This document shows positions 34,822 through 44,001 of a DNA stretch of 64,000 bases, piece by piece; position 1 is the first letter of the stretch; every line of letters starts with the position of its first letter. The DNA is from Desulfobacterales bacterium (GTDB taxonomy: Bacteria > Desulfobacterota > Desulfobacteria > Desulfobacterales > SURF-7): assembly GCA_028277765.1 (NCBI GenBank), contig JANQFQ010000095.1, forward strand, positions 62,001 to 126,000. The letters run 5' to 3'. The notes below the pieces were generated by a model. The model saw only the letters and a program-made list of their open reading frames with translations. It made no database searches and was not told the DNA's origin. Both the position numbers and the translations under genes were made by a program.

Positions 34822-35358
34822 TTACAACTGATTATAGTTATCAAAAGAACCTTGTATCAGGATCTCCCTTTTATAAACCGACTTATCTATCAAGCTATCA
34901 TCTTTTTTTTCTTCAACCACAATCCGATCTTTTTTAATTTTTAAAACAGTTCCGCAACTGCTTCCAATATAATCACCCTCTTTTATGATAAACCCCTTTT
35001 CTGAAGCACCTATGATCAATCCCCTATTCCCGGACTGCCCCAGAATAATCCCGGTGAGTTTCAGCTGGCTCAAATCATACTGCTGTAGGGGTGAAACCTG
35101 CGGACAATCGATTCCCGGCACAGGATCAAAACCTGCATCGTCTTCATGTAAACACGGTTTAAAAGGATCAATCTTTTCTTTAAGATTAAATATAATTGAC
35201 TTTTTTTCATCAGCATTAAAGGACATGCTGATATCTTTTCCATTTTTTTTGTCCTGTACTGCATTATTCAGCTGTCCGTTTTCAACACTGCCCGCGGTTA
35301 AGCAATAACAATGCAGTATCAATACAAAAAAAACAAAAATGTAAATTAATCTTCTCAT
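34822..35358 (-). CDS. PilP-like type IV pilus assembly protein
   Basis: A 178-residue secreted protein (signal at residues 1-22). The part IDPFKPC, PLQQYDLSQLKLTGIILG, NRGLIIGASEKGFIIKEGDYIG and ILKIKKDRIVVEEKKDD matches the beta domain of PilP, the periplasmic lipoprotein that links the PilMNO complex to the PilQ secretin. The gene is outside the usual pilMNOPQ cluster; no other pilus gene is in the window. Two Cys residues flank the acidic segment before the beta domain, unusual for PilP. Confidence 0.75.
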   Translation of the reverse strand: MRRLIYIFVFFVLILHCYCLTAGSVENGQLNNAVQDKKNGKDISMSFNADEKKSIIFNLKEKIDPFKPCLHEDDAGFDPVPGIDCPQVSPLQQYDLSQLKLTGIILGQSGNRGLIIGASEKGFIIKEGDYIGSSCGTVLKIKKDRIVVEEKKDDSLIDKSVYKREILIQGSFDNYNQL

Positions 35359-35655
35359 ACAGCCTCCTTTGTTGAAACGTTGTTCTTGTTGGATACGCTT
35401 AAATAAACGTTTCCTTATTTAATTGAATAAAAATGTACAAGTTTTGTGCCAGTAATGGCCACCAAAAAAATAAGTGCTTGTTTTTACAAATATATAAGGA
35501 TTCAGATGTCAACTATCAGCCATGTATATCTAAACAGGATGATTATATTTCATCATAATCATCAAATGCCGTTAAAAAGCCCAGCCATCCGGCTTTCTCC
35601 TTGACAAACCATATCTTATTTGGCTATAACCCCAAGAAAATTTGATCCAACATGT

Positions 35656-35822
35656 TTACAGTATCACGGAACATGGTGAAATTCCATGGCAGTCCCGCTG
35701 CTGTAACCCCGCCCTTTTCAAAAAAGAGAAGGGAACCTTTTAAGCATACTAAGTCACTGTTTTGTTTAAACAAAATGGGAAGGCCGCTTAAAGGGCAAAG
35801 GAAGCCAGAAGACCTGCTGAAA
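35656..35822 (+). ncRNA. Cobalamin riboswitch
   Basis: Visible consensus blocks in order: CGGAACATGGTGAAATTCC, GGCAGTCCCGCTGCTGTAA, AAGTCACTG, GGAAGGCCGC and the B12 box GAAGCCAGAAGACCTGC at about 35801-35817. Together these are diagnostic of the adenosylcobalamin-type aptamer. An intrinsic terminator follows at 35855-35897, so cobalamin should switch off the downstream genes. The first is a 34-residue peptide gene, not a B12 transport or synthesis gene. Confidence 0.93.
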
Positions 35823-35854
35823 AACATAGCTTGGGAACCAGATGGTAAATGGAA

Positions 35855-35897
35855 CCTGTATCAGCCTTTGTATGATTAGCTGGCGCAGGTTTTTTTT
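35855..35897 (+). terminator. Terminator of the cobalamin riboswitch
   Basis: CCTG-CAGC ... GCTG-CAGG stem with a small internal loop followed by eight T residues, 33 bases after the B12 box and 150 bases before the peptide gene. Confidence 0.85.
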
Positions 35898-36047
35898 ATT
35901 GGACACAGGACTGAATACTGAGAGTTTAACAAGCTCCTGAAATCTTTACTCTTAGCTCTAAGTATGTTTTTGCTGAAGTTTATAGTGTTAAAACAATCCC
36001 TGATCTCATGATCCGGGATATTCATCACAAATAAAGGAGAGTAGATT

Positions 36048-36152
36048 ATGAAAAAAGAAAAAATTATCGCTTACCGCCGCCGCTGCCGTCAAATCGGCAC
36101 AGGCCTGTCACATTATATCTTACTAGCGCCCAAGGCAAAAAAGAAGAACTAA
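36048..36152 (+). CDS. cbpA: 34-residue precursor peptide for radical SAM modification (CbpA-like)
   Basis: A short frame MKKEKIIAYRRRCRQIG... ending APKAKKKN, 34 residues, with an AAGGAG ribosome site eight bases before the ATG. It lies between the cobalamin riboswitch and a radical SAM/SPASM gene starting 12 bases after its stop. It is highly basic, with one Cys (residue 13), Thr18, Ser21 and Tyr23 in the core GTGLSHYILL. I recall NCBI family names CbpA for such peptides and CbpB for the enzyme, defined by this same cobalamin-riboswitch setting. The modification and final product are not known to me. Position, ribosome site and partner make it a real gene. Confidence 0.85.
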   Translation: MKKEKIIAYRRRCRQIGTGLSHYILLAPKAKKKN

Positions 36153-36164
36153 CGGGGTGATTTT

Positions 36165-37568
36165 ATGTCCAGCGGACAAAACTTAAAAAAAGAGGAACAT
36201 AACGGGCGGTATGCAAATACCGGGTACGGCCCACAGATGTCTGTTCTGGATATCGGCCTTACCGACAAGGTAGCGGTCATTGAACCTGACAAGGCTTTCT
36301 GGGCACTGGTTGAAAAGGAAGCTATCCATGAAGCCTTGGCCGGTTCTTTGGTTGAAAACCTGAAAGAGCAGGGGGAATCCTTCCAGGAAGAAATGGATTA
36401 TCTCAGGTTTGGGCTGAAACCGTCAGCAGCTTATTTAAACCCCACAGAACAATGCAATTTTAACTGCACCTATTGTTATCTGCCTGAAAATATGAGAAAA
36501 GAAGGTAAAACAATGACTGAAGAGGAACTTTCCACTGTTCTGGAAAAACTTCAGCATTATTTTAATGAAATCCTTCCTAAAGGATCAAAACCTCAAATCA
36601 TACTCCATGGAAGTGAGCCGATGCTGGCAAGGGACCAGGTGTTTGCGTGCATAAAAAAGTTTCATGATAAATTCCATTTTGGCATTCAGTCCAATGCAAC
36701 ACTTCTGGATGATGAAGCGATTTCATTCCTCATGGACCATCATGTGGGCATCGGGATCTCTTTGGATGGTCCTAGTCCTGAGATAGCCGACCGTACAAGA
36801 AAAAACTGGCAGGATAACGGGGCTTTTAACAAAGTGGTTGATGTGATGGAAAAGCTCTCTGATTATCCCGCGTTTAACGTGATTACAACCGTGACATCTG
36901 AAAATGTCCATACGCTCCCTGAGATGGTCGATTTCTATTATGACCACGGGGTTAGCGTAGTCATGTTTAATCCTGTCAGGTGTACCCAAAAAGGCGGACA
37001 GGAGATCAAGCCGGATAATGCGCTGATGTCAGAACACTTTTGCATGGCCCTGGACCGCACGTATGAACTTTATGAGAAAACCGGCCGAAAACTGGTGATT
37101 GCGAATTTTGCCAATGTTCTGGCTGGAATTGCAGGCCCCACTGGAAGGCGTCTGATGTGCGACATTTCACCATGCGGTGGTGGTCGCTGTTTCTTTGCTG
37201 TGTCTGCAAACGGGGACGTGTTTCCATGCAGTGAATTTATCGGCTTTTCCGAGTTTTCCGGCGGGAACCTGCTTCAGGAGGACATCGGCTCAATCCTAAA
37301 AACACAGCCGTTTAAGGATGTAACCACTCGAAAGGTAGAAAATATCGTTCCGTGCGCTAATTGCGTGATCCGCCATTATTGCGGAGCGCCATGCCCTGCG
37401 GAAATAAAAATGGTTTCAGGTGACCTGAACGCCCCAAGCCCTTATTGTGAATTTTACGAGGAACAGGTTCGATACGCGTTCCGTGTTATTGCCAAGGGCC
37501 GTGAGCAGGCCTATTTATGGGATGGCTGGGATGAGGAAACAGAGATGACCTTTAACTGTATACGTTGA
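36165..37568 (+). CDS. cbpB: Radical SAM/SPASM peptide-modifying enzyme (CbpB-like)
   Basis: A 467-residue enzyme. The radical SAM cluster motif CNFNCTYC is at Cys97, Cys101 and Cys104. The C-terminal SPASM domain carries the auxiliary-cluster cysteines CDISPCGGGRC, FPCSEF, CANC, HYCGAPC and a final PYCEF. No B12-binding domain is present. An N-terminal region of about 85 residues precedes the barrel and may bind the leader peptide. Such enzymes make thioether, C-C or other bonds in short peptides. It starts 12 bases after the peptide gene, with GGGGTGA as ribosome site. Both are controlled by the cobalamin riboswitch, so the product is expected when cobalamin is scarce. Confidence 0.9.
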   Translation: MSSGQNLKKEEHNGRYANTGYGPQMSVLDIGLTDKVAVIEPDKAFWALVEKEAIHEALAGSLVENLKEQGESFQEEMDYLRFGLKPSAAYLNPTEQCNFNCTYCYLPENMRKEGKTMTEEELSTVLEKLQHYFNEILPKGSKPQIILHGSEPMLARDQVFACIKKFHDKFHFGIQSNATLLDDEAISFLMDHHVGIGISLDGPSPEIADRTRKNWQDNGAFNKVVDVMEKLSDYPAFNVITTVTSENVHTLPEMVDFYYDHGVSVVMFNPVRCTQKGGQEIKPDNALMSEHFCMALDRTYELYEKTGRKLVIANFANVLAGIAGPTGRRLMCDISPCGGGRCFFAVSANGDVFPCSEFIGFSEFSGGNLLQEDIGSILKTQPFKDVTTRKVENIVPCANCVIRHYCGAPCPAEIKMVSGDLNAPSPYCEFYEEQVRYAFRVIAKGREQAYLWDGWDEETEMTFNCIR

Positions 37569-37581
37569 CTCGCTTTCAAAC

Positions 37582-38181
37582 ATGCCGATGATAAAGTTCG
37601 ATTGTTGTTTTCAAAAACTATTGCTGATCGCTTTTTGTCTTGCCCTTACAGCTTGCGCCGGTTTTCAAGGAAAACAGGTGCCAACCGTTGATTCCTTTGG
37701 CTTGAAAAACAACACTGCACTGTCGGGAATTGATTACGATTTTGCATTCAAGCACCAGGGACTGGACAATTCTGAAGGCTTTAAAGTACATCAAAAAATC
37801 ATTGACAGCACACTTAAAGCATCAGGCCTGTTTCAACGCGTCAACATGGGAACAGGACTGGAAACCACACACGTCATCATTCAGCTAAACAACGACACCA
37901 ATAAAGAATTAACCTGTCTTAATGATTTGTTAAGCATCTACACGCTTTTTATCATACCTAAACGCGAAAGAAATGATTACACCATGACCGTTTGTTTAAC
38001 GAAAAATGGATCACCTTTAAAGACATACACCTATAAAGATTATATGGTCTCATGGACCGGGTGGTGTTTTCTGCCTGTAATGCCAGGACATATGCCTGAA
38101 AAAATAAGAAAAAAGGTGGTCGGAAACATGCTGAACAGTTTTCTGAAGCAAGCCATCAAAGACGGATACCTGAAACCTTAA
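37582..38181 (+). CDS. Lipoprotein of unknown function in the cbp operon region
   Basis: A 199-residue protein with signal KLLLIAFCLALTAC (lipobox Cys25). The mature part has alternating strands and a hydrophobic segment at DLLSIYTLFIIPK, similar in style to small outer-membrane lipoproteins of unknown role. The start is 13 bases after the radical SAM gene, so co-transcription is likely. A second Met two codons later is a possible start. No known family. Confidence 0.65.
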   Translation: MPMIKFDCCFQKLLLIAFCLALTACAGFQGKQVPTVDSFGLKNNTALSGIDYDFAFKHQGLDNSEGFKVHQKIIDSTLKASGLFQRVNMGTGLETTHVIIQLNNDTNKELTCLNDLLSIYTLFIIPKRERNDYTMTVCLTKNGSPLKTYTYKDYMVSWTGWCFLPVMPGHMPEKIRKKVVGNMLNSFLKQAIKDGYLKP

Positions 38182-38192
38182 TCAACTTTAGC

Positions 38193-38232
38193 TCACTTGT
38201 AACTTTTCACTTGTAACTTTTCACTTTTAAAC
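38193..38232. repeat. Short tandem repeat, 14-base unit
   Basis: TCACTTGTAACTTT occurs twice in a row and is followed by a degenerate third copy, in the gap between the lipoprotein and transglutaminase-like genes. The repetition is exact for two units. Confidence 0.7.
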
Positions 38233-38346
38233 TATACTCTATTCATCATGTTAACGGTAAAACAATTTACCGCTGCCTCCTTTAAAGCGTGAAGGAGCAG
38301 TTTATCTTACAGCCTGAGAGCCGGAACTGCTAACAGCAAGGAATCC

Positions 38347-39828
38347 ATGTTGCGACAAAAATCAATGAAACCATTCTGGATTGCGGGCACTTTTTTCAGC
38401 TGCGTTTTCTTGATTCTGCTTTTTATACGGATGGAACTCCTCCCGGATAGCATAACAGGCCGGAAAACAGTTACCATTACCAGCACATCTGTTCTGCCTG
38501 AAAGGGATATATGGATGAATATCTTTCAGAATGACCGGAAAATAGGATATTCCCATACATTATTTCAAAAAAAAGAGAGCGGGTATTACCTTCAGGAAAA
38601 TGTCTTTATGAGGATCAACACCATGGGGCTTGTGCAGAGCCTGAACGTTAAAACCACGGGCACATTAAATAAGGATCTAACTCTCTCCTCTTTCCATTTT
38701 AATCTCAGCTCAAGCCGGTTCAGCTTTTCCGCAGAAGGTACTGTCTCTGGCAATATCCTCTCAATAAAAACAGAAAGCGCAGGAACGACCAGCCATGCAG
38801 ATATTGAACTAAAGGAACCTCCCTTTCTCGCCGCGGGCATTATTCAATCCGTAATTAGTGCTGATGCAGGACCGGGCGATAAACTTGTTTTCAGTGTTTT
38901 TGATCCTGCGACCATGGGACAGGAAAATGTCCTTGTCACTGTAATGGAAAAAGAAGATATCATCAGTATGGGGGTTGTAAAAACAGCAACAAAAATACTG
39001 CTGAACTTTAAAGGCGCGGAACAAACAGCCTGGGTGGGAGAAGATGGTGATATTTTAAAAGAGAGCGGGATGCTTGGACTCACCATGGTAAAGACAAACC
39101 GTAAGGATGCACTGTTCGGCGTTCCAATTGAACCGAGCAAAGATATGACAAAAATTGCATCTGTGCCGTCCAATATAAAAATTGCCGACCCTGAAAAGCT
39201 GGACATGCTGATGGTTAAAATTACCGGCATTCCACTGGAGAGTGTCACTCTGGACGGGGGAAGACAGAAATTAAAAGGAGATATCCTGACGGTTTTCAAG
39301 GAGAATATGACCGGAACACCTGCCAGCAGCCAGGATGAAGAGACTGAAGATTCCCTCAAACCGTTTCTTGAAGCAACACCTTTTGTCCAGTCAGACCACC
39401 CGGAAATCAAAGCGCTTGTGAAAAAAACAGTCTCTAAAGATGATACATCTCTGGAGAAAGCTCAGAAGCTGTTTGACTGGGTACATAACAATATTAAAAA
39501 ACGTCCTGTCCTTTCCGTACCAAACGCCCTTTCAACCCTTGATAACCGGATTGGCGACTGTAATGAACATTCCGTACTCCTTGCCGCCCTTTTGAGGGCA
39601 GCTGGAATTCCGGCACGAGTGGAAGCAGGGGTTGTCTATTTGAGGGGCCGCTTTTACTATCACGCATGGAACATTTTTTACACAGATAGATGGATAACCG
39701 CTGATTCCCTGTTCGGCCAGATACCAGCTGATGCGACCCATATCCGGCTTGTCAGCGGAGATCAGAAGCTTCAGCTCGACCTGATGGGGATCATCGGCAA
39801 ACTTAAGCTTGAGGTGATTGAACAATAA
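38347..39828 (+). CDS. Transglutaminase-like (protease-fold) membrane-anchored protein
   Basis: A 493-residue protein with an N-terminal membrane anchor (residues 10-27). The C-terminal third is a transglutaminase-like domain: RIGDCNEHSVLLAALLRAAG with the catalytic Cys, FYYHAWNIFY with the His, and WITADSLFG with the Asp. The middle 280 residues are unassigned beta structure. Bacterial members are often proteases or amidases in the periplasm. It lies directly before an ABC transporter pair in the same direction; this grouping is likely functional. It is 165 bases from the lipoprotein gene, so membership in the riboswitch operon is uncertain. Confidence 0.85.
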   Translation: MLRQKSMKPFWIAGTFFSCVFLILLFIRMELLPDSITGRKTVTITSTSVLPERDIWMNIFQNDRKIGYSHTLFQKKESGYYLQENVFMRINTMGLVQSLNVKTTGTLNKDLTLSSFHFNLSSSRFSFSAEGTVSGNILSIKTESAGTTSHADIELKEPPFLAAGIIQSVISADAGPGDKLVFSVFDPATMGQENVLVTVMEKEDIISMGVVKTATKILLNFKGAEQTAWVGEDGDILKESGMLGLTMVKTNRKDALFGVPIEPSKDMTKIASVPSNIKIADPEKLDMLMVKITGIPLESVTLDGGRQKLKGDILTVFKENMTGTPASSQDEETEDSLKPFLEATPFVQSDHPEIKALVKKTVSKDDTSLEKAQKLFDWVHNNIKKRPVLSVPNALSTLDNRIGDCNEHSVLLAALLRAAGIPARVEAGVVYLRGRFYYHAWNIFYTDRWITADSLFGQIPADATHIRLVSGDQKLQLDLMGIIGKLKLEVIEQ

Positions 39829-39860
39829 AATGTTTATTTATTATTTAGGACCACCACACT

Positions 39861-40580
39861 ATGATCGAACTAGAAAACCTGACCAGAAAATACGGTGATT
39901 TTAAAGCTGTGGATGATTTGAATCTGACAGTGGAAAAAGGTGAAATTTTCGGTTTTGTCGGGCCGAACGGCGCTGGAAAGACAACTACCATAAAAATGTT
40001 GGGCGGCCTTATAGCGCCAACCCATGGCGCGGTTAAAATCTGCGGAATCTCTATGGCTGACCAGCCTGAACAAGCGAAAAACAGAATAGGCTTTATCCCG
40101 GACAGGCCGTATCTATATGAAAAACTGACCGGCATGGAGTTTTTAAAATTCATTGCTGATCTGTATGGTGTGGCAGAAGACCGTTTTTTAAAGAAAGCAG
40201 AAGATATGCTGAAAATGTTTTCCCTTTCAGACTGGGGAAACGAACTTGTTGAATCATATTCCCATGGAATGAAACAACGCCTGATTATGGCTTCCGCTCT
40301 TCTTCATGATCCAGAAGTGATCATCGTGGATGAACCCTTAGTTGGGCTCGATCCTTTGGGGATCAAGATGGTTAAGGAGCTTTTCAAAAAGCTTGCTGCT
40401 GAAGGTGCGTCCGTGTTTATGTCCACACACACGCTTACCGTGGCTGAGGATGTCTGCAATAGGATAGGGATTATCAACCACGGTAAGATTATCGCCACCG
40501 GAACAACAGAAGATCTAAAAATAAAGGCCGGTGTTAACGAGGCTGCTTTTGAAGAAGTGTTTTTACTCTTAACAAGATAG
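39861..40580 (+). CDS. ABC transporter ATP-binding protein
   Basis: A 239-residue ATPase: Walker A GPNGAGKTT near residue 34, signature-like SYSHGMKQR, Walker B VIIVDEPLVGLD, and the switch His in FMSTHTL. It is of the type fused with ABC-2 exporters. It begins 32 bases after the transglutaminase-like gene and its permease lies 160 bases downstream. The substrate is unknown; export of a peptide or lipid is possible. Confidence 0.93.
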   Translation: MIELENLTRKYGDFKAVDDLNLTVEKGEIFGFVGPNGAGKTTTIKMLGGLIAPTHGAVKICGISMADQPEQAKNRIGFIPDRPYLYEKLTGMEFLKFIADLYGVAEDRFLKKAEDMLKMFSLSDWGNELVESYSHGMKQRLIMASALLHDPEVIIVDEPLVGLDPLGIKMVKELFKKLAAEGASVFMSTHTLTVAEDVCNRIGIINHGKIIATGTTEDLKIKAGVNEAAFEEVFLLLTR

Positions 40581-40639
40581 TATATGTGCATCATCAGTAA
40601 ATTATGTAAGTAACTTTATATTCTAATCGCCAAGTGAAC

Positions 40640-40720
40640 GAAGTAAACCTCATGATACTAGATCCTGGTTGCTGGTTCCTGGATGCAGGCTGGAGAGAGG
40701 TTGGAACAAAAGCTAAATAC
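40640..40720. repeat. Degenerate intergenic repeat (CTGG/GATC-rich)
   Basis: ACTAGATCCTGGTTGCTGGTTCCTGGATGCAGG consists of short CTGGNT-type steps and resembles the element near gatB at 48500-48592. It lies in the 160-base gap between the ABC transporter genes. Confidence 0.5.
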
Positions 40721-40740
40721 AAAGGATTCAAGTACGCCCT

Positions 40741-42429
40741 ATGGTCGACATACTAACACTTATAACCCCACGCTTTCTATCCATAAAGAACCGCATGTTT
40801 TCCAATAGCGACACCGGCAGAGGAGGCATGCTGGTTACCCTTGCACTGATCGGTATTGGTTTCTGGTGCGGCATTTTTGCAGTTACCTATCGACTCCTGG
40901 ACTATCTGCAGTCAATAGAACAGCTGGGTGATATTCTGGCGTATAAACTCCTTTCAATGGTCCTGCTCACCTTTTTTTCTCTCCTGATTTTCAGCAGTAT
41001 TTTGACTTCCCTGTCAAAAATGTATCTTTCCAGGGATCTTTACCTGGTTAACTCCATGCCGGTTTCCAGCTACAAAATCTTTGCCGCCAGATGGATAGAA
41101 AGCACAATGGACAGTTCCTGGATGGTCATTGTATACGCCATACCTGTGTTTGTGGCTTACGGAGTCATATATAACGCCGGCCCGTTTTTTTACTGCATCA
41201 TCGCCCTAACCATACTCTTTTTTTCCATTATAGCGTCTGGAATCAGTTCAATCCTGGTTGTTCTGGCGGTCATTGTTATACCGGCCAGTCGTATCAGGAG
41301 TATTTTCATTTTTTTCGGACTGACACTTTTTGTTGTTCTGTTCCTGGCGTTCCGGCTGCTCAAGCCTGAACGGATGGTTGATCCTGAAGTGTTTGTGACA
41401 ACCATGGTATATCTTAAGGCCATGAAAACACCGGCATCACCGCTTCTCCCCAGCACATGGGCCTTTGATTGTATAAAAGCCGCGCTTTCCGGATCATTCC
41501 CAGGCAGCCTGTTTCATTTGTCACTTTTAATGACCTGCTCCGGAACAATTATTTTTTTGTGCCTTATTATCGCTGACGCGCTCTATTTTAAGGGACTTTC
41601 AAAATCCGACACCGCTCAAATGAGATTTATACGTCAGGATTACTCAGATTGGACATTTATGAAAAAATTTTCAGGTCCGGTCAGGGCATTTACCATAAAA
41701 GAGATTAAAACCTTTTTTCGTGACCAGGCCCAATGGACACAGATTTTCCTAATCGGTGCCCTGGTTATTATCTATATTTACAATTTTTCCGTGCTTCCCC
41801 TTGAAAAATCACCAATCAAAACCGTTTATCTTGAAAACATCCTGGCATTTTTAAATATGGGGCTGGCCGCTTTTGTGCTGACAGCTGTCACAGCCCGCTT
41901 TGCTTATCCAGCAGTCAGTACCGAAAGAAATGCTTTCTGGCTGGTAAACGCGTCCCCTATTCACAAAAAAAAATTCTTATGGATTAAATTCTTTATCTAT
42001 TTTATACCGTTGCTGGTCCTGACAGAAGTTCTCATTGTCGTTACAAATCTACTTCTGCATGTGACCACATTTATGATGGTCCTTTCATCCGTTACCATCC
42101 TTTTTGTGGTGCCGGCTGTTATTGCCATGGGAATTGGTTTGGGCGCTGCCTACCCTGATTTTAAAGCTGAAAACCCAGTACAGACAGTTACCAGCTTTGG
42201 GGGTTTCCTTTTCATGGTTCTTTGCGCCTGCTACATCGGAGCGGTCATCGCCCTTGAAGCCGGCCCGGTATATAGTATCTTTATGGCTGGTATAAGAAAC
42301 CGGGATTTGACACTTTATGAATGGCTATGGGCCGGCGGTTCATTCTTTATGGTGTTTTTGCTCAGTACCGCCGCAACAATTCTTCCCATGCGATATGGTG
42401 AGAAAAAGCTGACAGAGATGCTGATATAG
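40741..42429 (+). CDS. ABC-2-type exporter permease
   Basis: A 562-residue protein with about ten to twelve membrane spans, two similar halves separated by a cytoplasmic loop (FMKKFSGPVRAFTIKEIKTFFRDQAQW). The motif KEIKTFFRD, an amphipathic elbow before the second half, is typical of large ABC-2 permeases partnered with a single ATPase. It follows the ATP-binding protein gene. A terminator-shaped hairpin is 48 bases after the stop codon. Confidence 0.85.
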   Translation: MVDILTLITPRFLSIKNRMFSNSDTGRGGMLVTLALIGIGFWCGIFAVTYRLLDYLQSIEQLGDILAYKLLSMVLLTFFSLLIFSSILTSLSKMYLSRDLYLVNSMPVSSYKIFAARWIESTMDSSWMVIVYAIPVFVAYGVIYNAGPFFYCIIALTILFFSIIASGISSILVVLAVIVIPASRIRSIFIFFGLTLFVVLFLAFRLLKPERMVDPEVFVTTMVYLKAMKTPASPLLPSTWAFDCIKAALSGSFPGSLFHLSLLMTCSGTIIFLCLIIADALYFKGLSKSDTAQMRFIRQDYSDWTFMKKFSGPVRAFTIKEIKTFFRDQAQWTQIFLIGALVIIYIYNFSVLPLEKSPIKTVYLENILAFLNMGLAAFVLTAVTARFAYPAVSTERNAFWLVNASPIHKKKFLWIKFFIYFIPLLVLTEVLIVVTNLLLHVTTFMMVLSSVTILFVVPAVIAMGIGLGAAYPDFKAENPVQTVTSFGGFLFMVLCACYIGAVIALEAGPVYSIFMAGIRNRDLTLYEWLWAGGSFFMVFLLSTAATILPMRYGEKKLTEMLI

Positions 42430-42476
42430 GGTAGTTGCTGTGCTATTCTTATCGGACGGGCTCTTGCAGAGAAGCA

Positions 42477-42508
42477 AAACCAGATGGAGAAACAAACATC
42501 CGGTTTTT
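42477..42508 (+). terminator. Terminator after the ABC permease gene
   Basis: AAAACCAGATG ... CATCCGGTTTTT, an A/T-closed hairpin with a T-rich tail, 48 bases after the stop codon. A second, GC-rich hairpin GGGGCGGACA/TGTCCGCCCC without T tail lies at 42537-42560. Confidence 0.7.
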
Positions 42509-42597
42509 GTTGTTGTTTTAGCAGTAATAACAAAGCGGGGCGGACAAGCATGTCCGCCCCAGTATCGTTATGAATTGTTTTTGTTAAAAATTAATCT

Positions 42598-44001
42598 TTA
42601 ATTAAATCTGTATTCAACTCCCAGACCAAAGCCATGGATATCCTTGTCGTATACAATACCCTCAGGAGTAGTACCGTTTTCACCAGTAGTTCCGGCGTTT
42701 TCATATGAGGTCCTCATCAATGCAAGGTTAAACGTCAGATCGCTTGTGGCATTCCACGCAAAGCCCATACAATATGTATATGCATCAAGCTCCGGTGCGA
42801 ACGGGTACATATCGTCACTGGCAATATTGGTGTTTGTCATCATATAACCGGCACTCCCCCGGAACATGTCGTTGAATGTATATTCAAATGCCACTGCAAG
42901 GTCATAGCTGTCGCCGGCATTCCTGAGGCTTCTGATCAGGCTGTTCTGTGTATCGCTCCAAGACGCGTTTTTTTCAAGATAGTAGGTATAACTAACGTCT
43001 GTTTTCAGTTTGGGCGTAATCTTGTACCCGACACCCAGGCCGATGAGGCCGGGAAGGTCTTCCTGGGTCTTCATATTTCTTCTTTCTTCCAGAATATCCA
43101 GGGTGTCTTCCTTTACTTTCATCTTGTATTTGAGTTCTGTTTTGGTCTCAAATCTGAAACCAATATTCAACTTGTCATTTGGAGTGATATTTACACCAAA
43201 AAATCCGCCAACATCATCAGCTGTCTCCTCATATTTTATCGTTGCGATAATATCGTCATTAAAACCAGCAAAAGGAGAACCGAATCCTGGGAAAATTGAT
43301 GAAGACGGGACTGACGCGCTTATCCGTGCGTGTCCTTCTGCATCTTTAATTGCATCAATACATCTTATCCCTACGGCCACGGAAATCATGTCGTTTATTT
43401 TATACGCGCCTCCAAAAGTAAATCCAAGATGATATCCTTCGAGTTCCACGCTGTGGGCAAAGTTGTCATAAGCAACGCCTTGAGCCATGGCATTAGCCGC
43501 TGCAGCTGGAAGTCCAAAGGGAGGTCCCTGGAGGGCGGCAGATATGCCCGGCACCAGCTGTGCGTTTGCCGCGGTCATTACCTCAGACGCGATCCTGTAG
43601 GATGTGGCTACGCCATGAGGAAAATCAACCTTGCCACCGCCACCCGGCACGGTGAAAGCGCCGAACACGGACCAGCGATCCTCTTTATGCACGCAAAAAA
43701 GACCCGGGACTACCGATGGTTCTTTTGAAATAGATTTTTCGTTGTCATTAAAGATATTGACATAATCTTTGCTGGCGTGAAACATGCCAATATTGACATA
43801 GGAACCTGTTTCCAGATTCATTACACCAGCAGGGTTGTAGCCAACTGCGTCAGCAGAATCCGTGGCAGCGTTCCTGCTGAAAGTCCTGAGATACTCAACA
43901 CTAAAATTCTGCTTATTGAGGATTCCACCTGCGAAAACCGAAGAAGCACCAACAAAGACAAAAAACATCATGATCAATAGAACAAAATTTTTTTTCGTCA
44001 T
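42598..44001 (-). CDS. OmpP1/FadL-family outer-membrane transporter
   Basis: A 467-residue outer-membrane protein with a signal peptide (ending SSVFAG). The mature N-terminus has the FadL-type segment ATDSADAVGYNPAGVM, in which AxxNPAG is conserved, and the rest alternates as beta strands with aromatic belts, ending in a C-terminal Phe-Asn (EYRFN). FadL-type channels take up hydrophobic compounds such as long-chain fatty acids or aromatic hydrocarbons. It is transcribed alone; AGGAGGAAAAATG is its ribosome site. Confidence 0.9.
   Translation of the reverse strand: MTKKNFVLLIMMFFVFVGASSVFAGGILNKQNFSVEYLRTFSRNAATDSADAVGYNPAGVMNLETGSYVNIGMFHASKDYVNIFNDNEKSISKEPSVVPGLFCVHKEDRWSVFGAFTVPGGGGKVDFPHGVATSYRIASEVMTAANAQLVPGISAALQGPPFGLPAAAANAMAQGVAYDNFAHSVELEGYHLGFTFGGAYKINDMISVAVGIRCIDAIKDAEGHARISASVPSSSIFPGFGSPFAGFNDDIIATIKYEETADDVGGFFGVNITPNDKLNIGFRFETKTELKYKMKVKEDTLDILEERRNMKTQEDLPGLIGLGVGYKITPKLKTDVSYTYYLEKNASWSDTQNSLIRSLRNAGDSYDLAVAFEYTFNDMFRGSAGYMMTNTNIASDDMYPFAPELDAYTYCMGFAWNATSDLTFNLALMRTSYENAGTTGENGTTPEGIVYDKDIHGFGLGVEYRFN

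Noticed and set aside
38193..38232. CRISPR-like repeat array
   Set aside because: Only two exact 14-base units directly adjacent, with no spacers.
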